NCBI GenBank assembly: GCA_024811115.1
Contig: JAKOGH010000733.1
Coordinates: 310,001-374,000, forward strand
Source: Terana coerulea
Lineage: Eukaryota > Basidiomycota > Agaricomycetes > Polyporales > Phanerochaetaceae
Length of the DNA: 64,000 nucleotides
Direction: 5' to 3'
The number at the start of each line of letters is the position of its first letter. The first letter of the stretch is position 1. The notes below the pieces were generated by a model. The model searched no databases. It was not told where the DNA came from and saw only the letters and a program-made list of their open reading frames with translations. The position numbers and the translations under genes were made by a program. This document shows positions 17,132 to 29,268 of the stretch, one piece after another.

Positions 17132-19459
17132 AGTGAAAGCAAGTGCGGACAAGGTGTCTTGGAACAAGAAAGTGATAGGGGAGAGTGATCGCTGGCGGTA
17201 GATGACGCCTGAGTTGGGAGACGGGGGGGCAAAACGGGGGGATCTAAATACGCCAGGGGACGTGACCAGAAGTGGCCGGGCGCAAATCTCCGAAGGGAAA
17301 GAACAAAGGAGCGGGCATGGTGGCGTTGGTGGCCTGGGAGAGTCAATGCCACCTATGACATCCACGGCCATGGACAGGTGGCCTCGCAGATTCTCTCGCG
17401 TCCAGAATCCTTTGGCGGTAAACGCGAACGAAGTTTGCCTTCTTTACGCAGTGTGCTCTTTACATTAGCCAAATGAGTTTGTCGCCAATGGCTCAAGTGA
17501 TCGAGCTTGGACCCTCCGAGTAGAAAGCGATATCCTACGAATTTACGCTGGAAGCCAGCCGGCATAGTGTATTACGGGGTATAAGAAGCAACGGTTCTAG
17601 TGACCTTAGCTTTATATGTGGCATGTGTACCTTATTCCTCCTGAGTAAGAGTAGAGACATAGCATCTACTTCATAGAAGTTACTACGAATTACGGCATTA
17701 ATAACTGAAAATCTGTATATTCTATGGCTGACTTACCAGGCACTGGATGCTCTGAAATATCGCGCGTTACTTCCGTAGCATTTATGTCCACCCTTCTTCG
17801 ACCAAGCCCAGAGGTCTATATTATACAGACGTTGCGTAGATAGCTCTATCAAACAGTACCACGGTGTCAGGCCTTTACGGTACAACATGAGTAACCAGTG
17901 TCTTACCACAAGTTGCATCTCCTCCTCAGTGTATTACAGAGTCGCCTGCCGCTTGGTGTTGATCACTGCCCTGCTTAGAGGGTCGCTGGCAGCCTACATG
18001 TCGGACACTCGAGTCCAAGCTTTCGTGTTCGAGTTCCGGACAAGGGGCCGCGGTCAAGTGTGAGCCTGGTGCTAAGCCTGAGGCGTTGTGTAATCCTAAA
18101 CGTGGTAGAACCGTTGTATGAGAGACAGAGTGAAAGCGAAAGTCAGACCAGCAATCGTCGTCTATCCAAGCGGTGTCCTAGCAAGCGCCAGGCGCGAAGT
18201 TTGCGATCACCAACGCCACATCCCGTCGGCCCGATAGATCTGAGATATGATTTTGATTCAACATTGCTTGCCTAAGCGTCAGTGAAGTGCCGCCGAACCT
18301 GCGCGAAACCTGCGCTCATTTCGACCTCGCCTTTGACATGCTCAGCTTCAACTCGAATGCTATCTTTCTTCGAATAGGTCCTTTGGCTCAGAATGCCTGT
18401 AAGCGGTGTCAAGATCGAATCGCTTAGCGAGATCCCCATTGGCGGACGAAGCGCGGTGCTGCCAGCGTGCGATATCTGCTTGGTCTATCTCTGCCAGTCA
18501 GATCCAGGGGTAACCGACAACACCGCATGCAACATGCTCAATATGTGCAATAGTACCTGCTCTACATTCCACGGTTAGTCTGCCAGCCCTGTGTATTCAA
18601 CGTGAGCCCTGCTCACACACCCGGACTCTCCCAAGGACTCCGACCACTACGTTAAAATGTCAAGATGGAGGGCACATGTTAACTCTATGTCCATGCCGTG
18701 CGTTCTCGTGAAGTAGGAAACAGCCTTGGGCTTGAGAGCACGTTACAGGCGGGATTTTCTACTATACATGGAGTATCTGTTCTTCTCAATGTACTTGCTG
18801 CCAGCCGCTCCAATTCAGCCGCCCTCAGTTACTCTGCCAAGCAGCTTGGAGGTCGCGACCCACGCGCTGTGTAGCATCATATAGTTTGCTTCTCCCTCCT
18901 ATCTGGCGGCTTGACAGCGAGAGATGCTGGTGATATATCCGAAGGGAACCTAAGTGCAACAGATCTTCTGATTTCTACTTCGTGCGATCCAAGGGTGTAT
19001 CCGTCAACGATACTGGATATGACATGCATTGCCGGCGCGCTCTCTTCAATTGCAACTTGTTGGAGCTACGAAAGTACGTCCTGACTCTGGCTGGCATTGC
19101 GATATACACTGTAACTAAAGCCTGTACCTTTCACATATAACCAGTACTACCCTCATTCGGACTTTACTTGATCCAATTATGGCAGGTGTCATCCGTGGAC
19201 TGACAACATTTTCGTTCCAGTGACTCGTTTGCATGCATACGCCTATGGTGAAAGAAGTCGACGTCGCATCCGAGTGGCCCGGAATGATATTTGTATTTGC
19301 AGGCAGTGTGAGAGAATGTGTTGCAGCACACTCCCGGAAACCCGGCAGCCCTGGTCCATCTCTTGATAGATCATAGTAAGTGTCGTTATATCTTGCGTCG
19401 TTTGCTCTCAGGCTGTAGGCGACATTGGCTCCCTTCTTCCCTCCAACTCCCTCACAGAC
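17132..19459. other. 2.3 kb intergenic region, no gene seen
   Basis: Only short ORFs without family resemblance occur here. Composition is closer to balanced than in the coding flanks. No terminal repeats or transposon domains were recognised by eye. The last few hundred bases presumably hold the promoter of DUF6533-B. Confidence 0.4.
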
Positions 19460-21506
19460 ATGGATCCACCGACTCTTGCATCTCTTGCGAGCATCCTCAA
19501 CTCTATATTTACAGCCCGGTATGCGGAGTGTGAGTATGCTGAATCGCATCTCTCAGTAACCGTGCGCTCATCAAAGTTCTTTCTCTTACTCAGTAGCGTC
19601 CAGTACTATTGTTGTTTACGACTATGGTGCGCACATAGTTCTACTTCATGATCTTTCGCTGACACGTTTGATAGTGGTGACGCTGGATCAGGAGGTACGT
19701 TGAGGTGTTTTTCCCGCCGGTAATTTCGCTCTTACGCTTGTTAGATTGATTTGATTTGGGTGCGCTGCAAGCGTGGTTTGCAATGCATAGTCTTACGGAG
19801 ATTTTAGAGATCGGGATGGTCACCTGGAAAGATGCTGTTCATCCTGGTAAGCCATGACATCTTATTGAGATCCTTCTGACCAAGCTTAGCTCCGGTATTA
19901 TACCCTGTGTGCCACCGTGTAAGCATAAGTCCACAACTCTCACCGCTCGTGATGGCTGACAAACAGTAACAGCTTCAACAACTACGGTCAGTGTCTCAGC
20001 TGTGGCTGTCGGCTGCACATTCCGATGACTATACTAGGCTTGTTCGCTCAGTCGCCCAGCGACAACGTATGTCCTTCATCCCTTCTTGCATGCGATTGGA
20101 TTACCTACTATCATTCTAGCTGTGAGTCGGCGTCCGTCCCACCTGTACTACGCACGGCTCGCTGCTAAGCCATCGTTCATTTGGCTCTTAGTTGTGCGTG
20201 ACACACATTTCACACGTGCATGTTTAAGCGAGCTAACCGCAGAGCCTCCGTTCGACAGGTCTACAGTGGTTCCGTTGGCAAGCCCTTTCGGGAGTGGGTG
20301 TTAATGCCCTAGCACAGAGTGAGTACTACCCGATCTTCTCATTTGTGTTCTTCCATGAATGAGTCATGACGGCCGCCCACAGTGATTCTGCAACTACGGT
20401 TGTACGCTCTATACAGACTAAACAATCAAAATAAGGTCTTGGGGACGGCGCGGGCACTGCGCATAACGTCGAGGACGGTAAAGATGATGGTGAGCAGCAC
20501 CCGAGAGGGTGCAAACGCGTAAGGGATAGGTACAAGTATGTGAGTGACCTATATACGCTACGAGTGGTGTCCGGGGCAGTAAGCATAGTGACGGTACCTT
20601 AATAACACTAAAGTACCAAAATCTGACATAAACAAGAGGATAATCGCTCTCTGTGTCATAGCCTACACTGGTGGCTCAATCATTACCGGAACCATCGTCG
20701 TAGGGACTTCAATGGCCAGACTCCGAGGTGAGTAAAGATCAATACTGAGACACCATGAAGATGCCGATAATATGCATCGCCAGCACAAACGGTGACAGTC
20801 GTTGTCACTTCGTTTTGCAGCCCGACGAACATCAAAAGTCTCTCTTACATGTATGGCTACTGGATAACCATCCTGCTAGTTGAGAGTCTGTTCTGTCTTC
20901 TTGTCATCGTACAAGCCTGCCACGGGTGGCGTCGGCAGACGACGTTCTTCAACTGGGGAAAGGAGCTGGCGGCGGTGATGATAAGAGACTCTATTATATA
21001 TTTCATGATGTGCGTTTTACCGCTGCTAGCTTAACACGGCGCTGACACCACCTGTCAGCTTGTTCGCCGTCGACTTGGCGTGCACCATTATCTACACGGG
21101 CGAAGACGTGAGTCGAGCCTTTTCTGTCTTTGACATAAACTTACCAGCTCTTTAGCTTTCCAAGATTGAATCAGCTGTTTGTTATTGTGTTTCGATGTCT
21201 TCTGTCATGGGCTGCCGCCTTTGTCTCAACGTGCGGGGCATGGTTTGGCGGAAGGACGAGAATCAGCAACCGAGCAGAGGAAGCACATCACTTCAACTGT
21301 CGCAACGCTCCCCGAGGCGCATCCATAGTGCACAAGATCGCTATGACATTGGCTGCCACTCGTACGGATCTTACGGGATGCCACTATATGCGCCATCCTG
21401 GAACGCTCGGGAGGAAGCCATCCACAGTTCAGTAACTCAGACGAGACATTCGACTCCGAGTCGGAGACAAGTTCACGATCAAGTCATTGGCATTGTACTC
21501 ACTTAG
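19460..21506 (+). CDS. DUF6533-type multi-pass membrane protein, paralogue B, with an insertion
   Basis: Second member of the local DUF6533 family. The start MDPPTLASLASILNSIFTARYAE is followed by spliced exons giving ASSTIVVYDY, VVTLDQE, IDLIW, RSGWSPGKMLFIL, GLQWFRWQALSGVGVNALAQ and MILQLRLYALYRLN. After a roughly 200 bp interruption it continues as KRIIALCVIAYTGGSIITG, then YMYGYWITILLVESLFCLL, and ends with SSVMGCRLCLNVRGMVWR plus a hydrophilic tail. Exon boundaries match paralogue C one for one (for example the phase-1 joins after ARYAE and YDY). The interruption at 20426-20635 can be read as an extra spliceable intron, so the gene may still be functional. Function unknown, membrane location inferred. 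Confidence 0.75.
20426..20635. mobile_element. About 200 bp insertion with 7 bp target-site duplication, possibly a newly gained intron
   Basis: Paralogues A and C encode an unbroken ALYNLNKKIL and ALYGMDKRVL at this point. In paralogue B the codons for ALYRLN and KRIIAL are separated by about 200 bp. The sequence TAAACAA occurs at 20419-20425 and again at 20629-20635, exactly at the junctions, as expected of a target-site duplication. Removing one copy plus the insert restores LNKRIIAL. A GT at 20436 and an AG at 20635-20636 would splice out 201 bp and leave only three extra codons (N, Q, N) in frame. No terminal inverted repeats are evident and no second copy was noticed in the window. Confidence 0.55.
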
Positions 21507-23253
21507 TCCATATAAAACGAGCCATATCTTCGGCCAACTATTTATCTCAGTATCTCATCGCAAGCGACTATTTGAGTCGTCTCAGTGCCGCCGCACTGTA
21601 CTCATGTTTGTGCGTGCACTGGTGGCGCTCGGGAATTACCGGTATGAGCCTGACTGCGTTGCTTTCACCCGTCGACTTGAAGCTTGAAGCCTGGCGGCAA
21701 AGGTTCGCACAACGCAGGTATCCGACAGGTGAGTACCAGGAGTAGCAATATTTTTACCGAGCATAATTCAACTAAAGACGCTGCAGGTCTCAGAAAAGGA
21801 GATCGCGCCACATACGGTGGGCTCCAGCCTCCAACTTGAAGTAAGCTCACGGGATGGTGGCAAATACAACAGCCTATCCTTGATCATGGGAGAATTCTCA
21901 AGGCTACCGAAACGGTCAGCTGCATGCCCTTATCTCAAAGGTGGGCTTCGGTAGCTTAATGTTATTCTTTGTCAGCTGACCGTTGGTGACGGAACGACAT
22001 ACCTTGCAGGGTCGAGCATCGGCCCTACGGAGTCGAACAAAGCGTAGATTCTGCCATCCTCTACACGCTCAAATTTGGGAATGGATCTGCCCCGTCATAG
22101 AGGTCGTTGCGGCCGAACAACCATAACCGCTTTATTGAACATGGATGGAGCATGTATGGCGTGAGATCTAAACCTTGGCGAACAGTTATCGTCGACGTGG
22201 CTATTGGCGACAGCGTCAATGCCTCCACAGCCGGCACCCTCTCTTTCATTACCCATCTTTCTTCCTATGCCTTGTCATCTTCAGATTGTCTGGTAGACCG
22301 TGCAGGTTCTCCGATTACCCTCAGTATCGACATGGTAAGATGGGTCTCAACATCTGTATCACAGAGCTGTGCGTACTGATCATCTGTTTCTATGGCTAGA
22401 TATCTTTCCTGCAACTTTGATCACTAACAGATGCTAAAGAGCAACTGTCATCGGACGAATTGCAGGAACGGCGATTGCGGGTAGAGCGCACGTTGAAATT
22501 GTCAGTTCCCGGCTGCTCTGAAGCATTTCTAACCATATTGGCTTGCTGGGCGTCACAGACGGAGCGTTAGGACAAGGTATACCATACAACTAAGATGTGT
22601 GTTTTCATCAGATTTCCGGAAGCTGTCGGTCTCGCCTTAGGCTGTACATGCTATCGCTGTGTTCCTTGCATAGCGCACAGGAATGTTATTTGACTCTCAG
22701 GGCGGTCATGGAACACGCTCCACTAGAACTACTCTTAGAGTGACATGCCAACCCCGTTCGTCCCTTATCTCTCACGAGTCATGACTGCCATAACTAAGTT
22801 ACATGATCGATTAGGACCGATGAACATCTGCGCTAGACAGCACTGAGAACACATTGAATTAGTGTTGGCCCGGAGTGGAGATAGCATTCAAGTCCTCCGC
22901 ATTCGGATACACTTTCAGGCGCAGTTTGGTGAAACTCGAACACTGCTACAGCCTCGACCGAGACCAGGAAGATGGACTGAACGTCATCTGGTCGCTGCCG
23001 TTGGTTAGCTGAAGCCGATGTTCCCCAGAATCGACACAGCTAAAAGATGCTACCTTGAGAAACTGCCGTTCACGAACCTGCTGCTGCCCAACGTGTGTGT
23101 GCCGGTGAGTTGAACATTTTGCATATGTGCGCTTCAACCTCGGTACCTCTACCGTTATATGATGTAACAGGAGAGCAAATTCTTGCACGCCGCTATATAA
23201 ACTCCACAAGCCTTCTTGCTCCTCTAAGCCCTACCAGCAGCTTCGGCCATAGT
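21507..23253. other. Intergenic region between DUF6533-B and -C
   Basis: No gene was recognised. It contains an interleaved pair of short inverted repeats at 21903-21983. The 3' part (about 23180-23250) has a TATATAA-like element about 60 bp before the DUF6533-C start, a plausible core promoter. Confidence 0.4.
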
Positions 23254-25057
23254 ATGGACCCACTCATTGCATTCCTAACCAGCGCTATCCAGAGTCTTGT
23301 TAACGCGCGATATGCTGAGTGTATGCTTAACAGTCCTATCTCGTGGGCACAAGGCACATCTAGTAACACTGCTCATTCCTCTTATAGTGGCATCCAGTAG
23401 CATCCTTGTCTATGATCACTGTGAGTAGACCCTCTCAAGCAGCGCATTGGCTCCTAAATATTGTACTCGCAGTGGTGACTATCGACCAAGAAGTAGGTGG
23501 CTCTCATACATATGCCTCCAATGAGAGCTAATAGCAGTTGTTGCGTAGGTTGAACTGATCTGGGTGCGTATGAATTACATCTTGCGTCGCGCTCGAAAGC
23601 AAACACGGGGCATCTGTAGAGATCTGGCTGGTCACTCGGAAAATGCTTGTTCATATTGGTATGTTTGAGGAGCTTATTATGTCACAAATTGTGTCTGATT
23701 GTTAGTCAGCTCCGGTACTACTCATTGTTTGCGACCATGTAATACTAGCACCTTTTATGCACCACATGATACTGAGCTAACAGCATGCCGCAGCTTCAAC
23801 AACTACGGTAAGCGCATGCTTTTTAAACGATCTGACTCCTCTTATCCCGTCTCATAGTGTTGTTCAGCGGAAACCCCAGCGACAGCGTATGTTCTGCACG
23901 TAGCGTCTATATATCTCTGCCTTCTCACGGGTCACCTTCGATGTTTATCATCGATTCTACAGCTGTGAGTCAATCATAGCGTATTCAAGATTGCGTTGCT
24001 AACGTCATTGCAGCTGTACGTATGCTAAGTCATTTCAATGCAGCTTATCTTGACTTCCTTTCGTAGGTCTAGCATGGCTTCATTGGCAAACCGCAAGCGG
24101 TGTCATTGTGAATGTTTTAGCACAACGTAAGTCTTCATTTCGACAACGCTAACTGACACTACACTCAACACCGTCGTAGTAATATTGCAAATACGACTTT
24201 ACGCACTCTATGGTATGGACAAGCGGGTGCTCGCATTCAATGCAACGGTATTTATGTCTGGCTCTGTGATCGCCGGCTGCATAATTGCTGGGCTGTCCGT
24301 CGCCAGAATGCAAGGTCAGTGTCATGAACTCGTAGTGGCACGCTGCTCCGTCGTGCATACTCTTAATGACCATGGACTGAACTGTCGTCATTTAGTGGCC
24401 AAAGTCGCAATTTTCAATTTTGCATTTTGCGACATCTTGAATCTCCCACAACTCACAGCCCTCTACGCCTATTGGGTCACAGTGCTCGTAGTGGAGAGTA
24501 TATTCTGTCTACTTGTCACACTTCGGGCCTTCCTCGGTCTGCGACGGCGGACGACTGTCTTCGACTGGAGCAAGGGGCTTGCGGCGGTGATGATCAGAGA
24601 CTCCTTCATCTACTTTTTCATGTGCGTCGTACATCCCAGGCTGCGGCGCCTTGACTGACACTAGACTCACCAGGTTGCTTGGTGTCGACCTGGCATGCGC
24701 AATCGTCTTCTTGCGCGGCGACGTGCGTCAGCTTGTATCTCCATCTTCGGAGTCTTACTAACAATGACTTGGCTTCAGCCTGGAAAGATCCAATCGGTCA
24801 TCTGCTACTGCGTCTCGATCTCCTGCGTGATGTGTAGTCGCCTGTGTCTTAACGTTCGAGGCATGGTTTGGCGAGATGAAGACATTCAAGGATCAAGCAG
24901 AGACCGAAGTACACAGCAAGACAGCCAAGACAGCCGCGGCAAGAGGCGCCTTCGGGGCACTCTGGACCAAAGTGGTGTAAGCAATGACTCCGAAGATCCG
25001 TACGAGATGGATGATCTACGTAGGCCCGGAGGCTCGGAGATCGTCCTGTCGCCATAA
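23254..25057 (+). CDS. DUF6533-type multi-pass membrane protein, paralogue C
   Basis: Third local DUF6533 gene and apparently the cleanest copy. Start MDPLIAFLTSAIQSLVNARYAE, then exons ASSSILVYDH, LVTIDQE, VELIW, RSGWSLGKCLFIL, GLAWLHWQTASGVIVNVLAQ, LILQIRLYALYGMDKRVLAF followed by FMSGSVIAGCIIAGLSVARMQ, then LYAYWVTVLVVESIFCLL, LLGVDLACAIVF, and the C-terminal CSRLCLNVRGMVWRDED block with a Ser/Gln/Asp-rich tail ending EIVLSP. Exon-intron layout follows paralogue B. Several strongly hydrophobic segments support a polytopic membrane protein. No enzymatic motif was seen and function is unknown. Tandem with paralogue B, while paralogue A lies inverted about 12 kb away. Confidence 0.8.
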
Positions 25058-25323
25058 TATGACAATCAATTGTATCAGCACTGTCTGGAAAGATACTGGT
25101 GTTTATCACGCAATATTGAAGAAGCTAGGCGTAGCTTGCTGTTGTTTGTGACAGCTTTGTGGCGCTCGGAATTAGCCGATGAACACTGACCGTGCGGATG
25201 ATACTCGTATGCCATGCACATTGATTTGAAGACATTTGAAAATAAGACTTGGATAAAAGGCCATGATAGATACATAAGCTCAGAAATAAGAGGAAAAACA
25301 GGAGCACTTGAAGACCAGGAACA

Positions 25324-25982
25324 CTAGGGATATCGACCACCCGTCCCACAAGCGTTGGGATCTCCAGGTTGAGTCTGACGGTAAAGCGCAGCAATATTAT
25401 TACTGCGTGTTACAAACAGCGGCCCTCCCATGTTGCCAAACTGGGAGTCCATAGCATTGCATTCGAGCAAGCACGGTGTGCCGAGTTGGCCTGCGCTATG
25501 CGGGTATCCGTTGGCTAGGTTGCTTGGTCGCAGTAAGTGAACAGAAGACGGCACTGTGTTGGGATAGCGCCAGTACTGTCCCGCCGTAGGAGTCGAAGGC
25601 ACAGTGTGAAAGTCTGGCTGCGACTGGTCGTACCCGTAACGGACATCGCTACGTGGCGAATGGAACACCATAGGGTACAGGAAGGTATGGGGAGGTGGTT
25701 CAACCGCGATCTGTGGCAGGTGGTGCGCTTTCTGAGGGTATGAGCGTAGGTTGGCAGGTGGTGTAAGAGGCGGAAATTTGAGGCTTTGAGGAGGAATGGA
25801 TTCTTCTGCCGCACTTGAGCCATCTGGTATCGTAACAGATATATCCTGCTATTCCGTGAGATTTACAGCTGATTTATGAAGACAGCAGAACTGACCAGAA
25901 CAGGCTGAGACTCATTTACTGGCTCTGGACTTTCTGTACTGGCCTTTGGGGCCATGCGTCGGGATCTGCGTCTCCTTGTCAT
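25324..25982 (-). CDS. Unrecognised small two-exon protein, basic N-terminus
   Basis: I do not recognise this protein. Exon 1 starts at 25982 with MTRRRRSRRMAPKASTES, a very basic, nuclear-localisation-like start. It ends at a GTCAGT donor and is joined over a 47 bp intron (25849-25895) to exon 2, which reads QDISVTIPDGSSAAEESIPP and runs open to a stop at 25324. The product of about 200 residues is rich in Pro, Ser, Tyr and Gln with no catalytic motif. The C-terminal part (GGPLFVTRSNNIAALYRQ) is the most ordered-looking. Its overall style resembles the disordered tails of the nearby zinc-finger proteins, but it has no finger; a truncated relative is possible and unproven. Confidence 0.5.
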
Positions 25983-27133
25983 GACGTACCAACAGTAGGG
26001 GAGGGAGGCACCGAAGCTGGGCCTATAAGTGGTCAAGGTCGAGGTATTTGTACCAGTGAGAGTGGCCGGCGTCAGCGAGAGGTGGCCGGTGAGAGACAAA
26101 GGGGTCAAGATAAAGCAATATGAGTCGTGGCCGCAGGTGGCCATCCTTGGAGTTGCGCCTCGCCGAGTGCGCAGGCGCCGCAAGGAAATGGTTCTTGTGC
26201 CCAGGTTGGATTAACCGACACAAGCCGACACATCGACGTCAACAGTGGAATGAAGTGACCAAGATCGCATAGGCGAAGGCATCGTAGCATTCATCATGGG
26301 CGCTTTCGTTCGGGACGTAGAGCTAAGGATGTCGGGCTGGCCACATCCTCGGATTGGTACCACTGTGAATGTATGAATTATCCGAGTCCGGAGAGACATG
26401 ATCAACGCACTTGATAGGCAATCCAAGGTGTGGGGGACCAGACTACTTTGGAACATGTCTCATTGAGTCAATTTTACAACAATGTATAAAGAAGGAAGAC
26501 TCACTAAGGTCCACCAGCACCTTTCACCTACGAACGATTCGCTTCGCGATTGCATTTCATGTACTCAGCATACGAACGACGACCGGCCACGCATAGCATG
26601 TAACATTGCCAAGAGCCCCAAGCCACAGGATTTTGCATGGTTCGAAGGCCCACGAATTGTTGCCAATGTGTGTATCCTGACTTCTGTCCAGCAGGAAGCG
26701 CGGACCGAACGCAACAACATTGAAATACGCATTTCAGGGAGGCGAACGTCAGAGTACTGAGTTAAGATGCCATATATTCGTCGCGTTTGCAAGCGTGGAC
26801 AGGCGATTCTGCAGGAAAACTTCAGCCTCAGCGGCCATGGTGGTGAAGAGCAAGTTGAACAAGCTCGGGCGGTTGTGTGCGGCGGCTTGGACAGATCAGA
26901 ATCCGGGGCAGCATCATCGCGCTCGTCCACGTCTGCCTCATCTCTTCCTCTAAGCCCGCATCCTGTTAGCTAAACGCACCCCGACCACTGAACGCCATCG
27001 GACGCTACAAACTGTACAGGACGGTTTCACTTCACGACCCCGCTTCGTACTCTAACCCACATTTTCTGCTCACAGATATATCGTTCAGGGCAAAGGCGGT
27101 TCTGGCAGCTGGTCTTCGGGCTAAGGTTCGAGG
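25983..27133. other. Intergenic region, no gene seen
   Basis: Lies between the divergent small gene at 25.3-26.0 kb and the GGA-like gene. Overlapping short ORFs on both strands have no family resemblance. It should contain both promoters; no obvious TATA for the GGA-like gene was found. Confidence 0.35.
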
Positions 27134-29268
27134 ATGTTCCCCGCTGCGTCAACACCATGGCTTCAAGACACATCGCCGCTGAAGACTTTGATTGCGCGGG
27201 CGACATATCCATCGCAGCCTGAACCAAACTATGCCTTGAATCTGGAGGTCGCGGAGTACGTTAATCAGAAGAAGGCTAACACGTACGTCTACTACGAACC
27301 GTATATCTGCGTCGGCGCATCTGATATCAGCTCTTCACGCTCTGTCTCCAATGTATTGCTTTGCATCGTTTCTTCACTTCTCTGCTTCACGCTCCGCATC
27401 GTCTCATCTTCGCAATGCTGCGGTGAAGTCCACGCGAAGCAGCCACGACTATTGCGCAACTAGTCAACCATCGCAATCCTCACGTTGCCATACTTGCCCT
27501 TTCTCTTTTGGATACCCTAGTTCAATCATGCGGCTATCCATTCCACCTGCAAATATCGACGAAGGAGTTTCTCAACGAGCTTGTCCGACGGTTCCCCGAA
27601 CGCCCTCCTCCGTATCCTGGTCCCGTAATGTCGCGTATTCTGGAGCTGATAAATGGCTGGAAGGAGGGGATCTGTACGGACTCTCGGTGGAAGGATGATC
27701 TGGGCAATATCAGGGATATGCATAGACTGTTGACGTTCAAGGGATACCGATTCAGGGATATCCCAAGAAGGACAGCGAGTGTTGAGGTCGCATCGGTGAG
27801 CACCGATCGGCGCTATACCCCTAAGCATCCACGCTTACGGTACATCTCGGATAGAACCTAAAAAGCGCGGAAGAACTGGAGAATGAAGACCGGGAAGCCC
27901 AGCAAGCCAAACTACAAGAACTCATTCGACGCGGAACACCACGAGACCTAGCGCAAGCCCAAGAACTGATGAAAGTTCTTGCAGGAGCTAACCCTGACGC
28001 GAAGCCCGACTACCGCTCGCAAGCTCTCACTGAGCTCAACAAGCTGGAGAGCAAAGTTATCCTGCTGAACGAGATGCTTGATAATGTCGATAGGGAGAGA
28101 GGCGAAAGGTTCGCGCAAGGAGATGTTTATGACGTGCGTTCAACTCCACTGCTCAGAAATTCACATTCCCAACATGACCTTCGATGATTAGCAAGTAGCA
28201 TCGATACTCAAGAATGCTCGACCAAAGATCCAAGGATGGATATCGAATGCGGAAACAGAGGATCCCGAGTCACTAGGTGAGCCTAAGCTGATTTCATAAC
28301 GCAGCTTCACTAACTTGTACGTGTCATATTCTTGCAGACACCTTCCTCCAAATAAACGATCAAATCAACACCGTGCTGAATCGTTATGAGGCGTTCAAGA
28401 ACGGAGACTACGCCGCAGCATCCAACCCAATCCCATCAGAGTTTTCGTCATCATCAAACGCAGGCGGCAGCTTGTCGCTCATCGACTTCGACGACAGCAG
28501 CTCATCAACTGCCGCTGCCGCTGCTCCGGGAGGCGGTAGTGGCATTGATGAACTCGCGAGTTTGTTCAGTTCTAGTACTGCCGCCGCACCCCAACAGCCC
28601 CAAATACCCATACAGCAGCAAGTACAGCAGGCGTATCAGCAGCAAGCGTATCAGCAGCAGGCATATCAGCAGCCGCCACAGCAGCCGCCTGCTTACACCT
28701 CGCCGAATGCGAACCTCTTTGCACAGCTCGGGATGGGCGGGGGGCGGGGTCGCCGTCGGTGTACTCGCCACAACCTTCCAGTGGTGCGGGCAACATGGGC
28801 ATGGGTGTCGGGATGGGCGCACGGGCGCAGTCAACGGGCACGGGTACGTTGGCGGGAAACCCAGCTTACGCAGCCGGCTTGGCGAACCAGGCGCAGCAGT
28901 CGCGGCCGCCATACGGCAGTTCGCAGTCGCACGGCATGATGGGCCAGGGTATCAGGACGGGCTCACCAATGAGCATGGGCATGGGGACACCGCCGCCCGG
29001 CCAAGGCGCGCTCCGGCTGGGGTCGCCTGCGCCAGGCTACCTCGCGAATTCCAACACTGGCTCGTCCGCCCCGGGCGCTGGCATTATGCACCCGATGAAC
29101 CCGGCGAACGGACGGCCTGCGTCGGTGGTCGGCATGGGTATGGGTCTGCAGCCGACTCCTGCCCAGCCGCAGCCGCAGTTCCTCGCGCAGGGACAGCAGC
29201 CGCAGCCACAACAACAGACACAAGGGCAAGGGAAGGACCCATTCGCGGATTTGGCTGGGATCTTCTAG
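27134..29268 (+). CDS. VHS-GAT domain protein, GGA-like clathrin adaptor
   Basis: Expected to act at the trans-Golgi network or endosomes in Arf-dependent, clathrin-mediated cargo sorting. The start is MFPAASTPWLQDTSPL. The VHS domain follows (LIARATYPSQPEPNYALNLE, then after an intron TPREAATTIAQLVNHRNPHV, CGYPFHLQISTKEFLNELVR, IRDMHRLLTFKGYRFRDI). The GAT domain comes next (SAEELENEDREAQQAKLQEL, ALTELNKLESKVILLNEML, FLQINDQINTVLNRYEAFKN). A clathrin-box-like SLSLIDFDD, Gln/Tyr repeats and a Gly/Met/Gln-rich tail lead to DPFADLAGIF. No C-terminal GAE ear is visible, unlike the classical yeast Gga proteins. The frame changes by one base in a G-run at 28735-28749; the natural sequence continues as AGSPSVYSPQPSSG, so either a base is missing or the gene is frameshifted. 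Confidence 0.85.
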
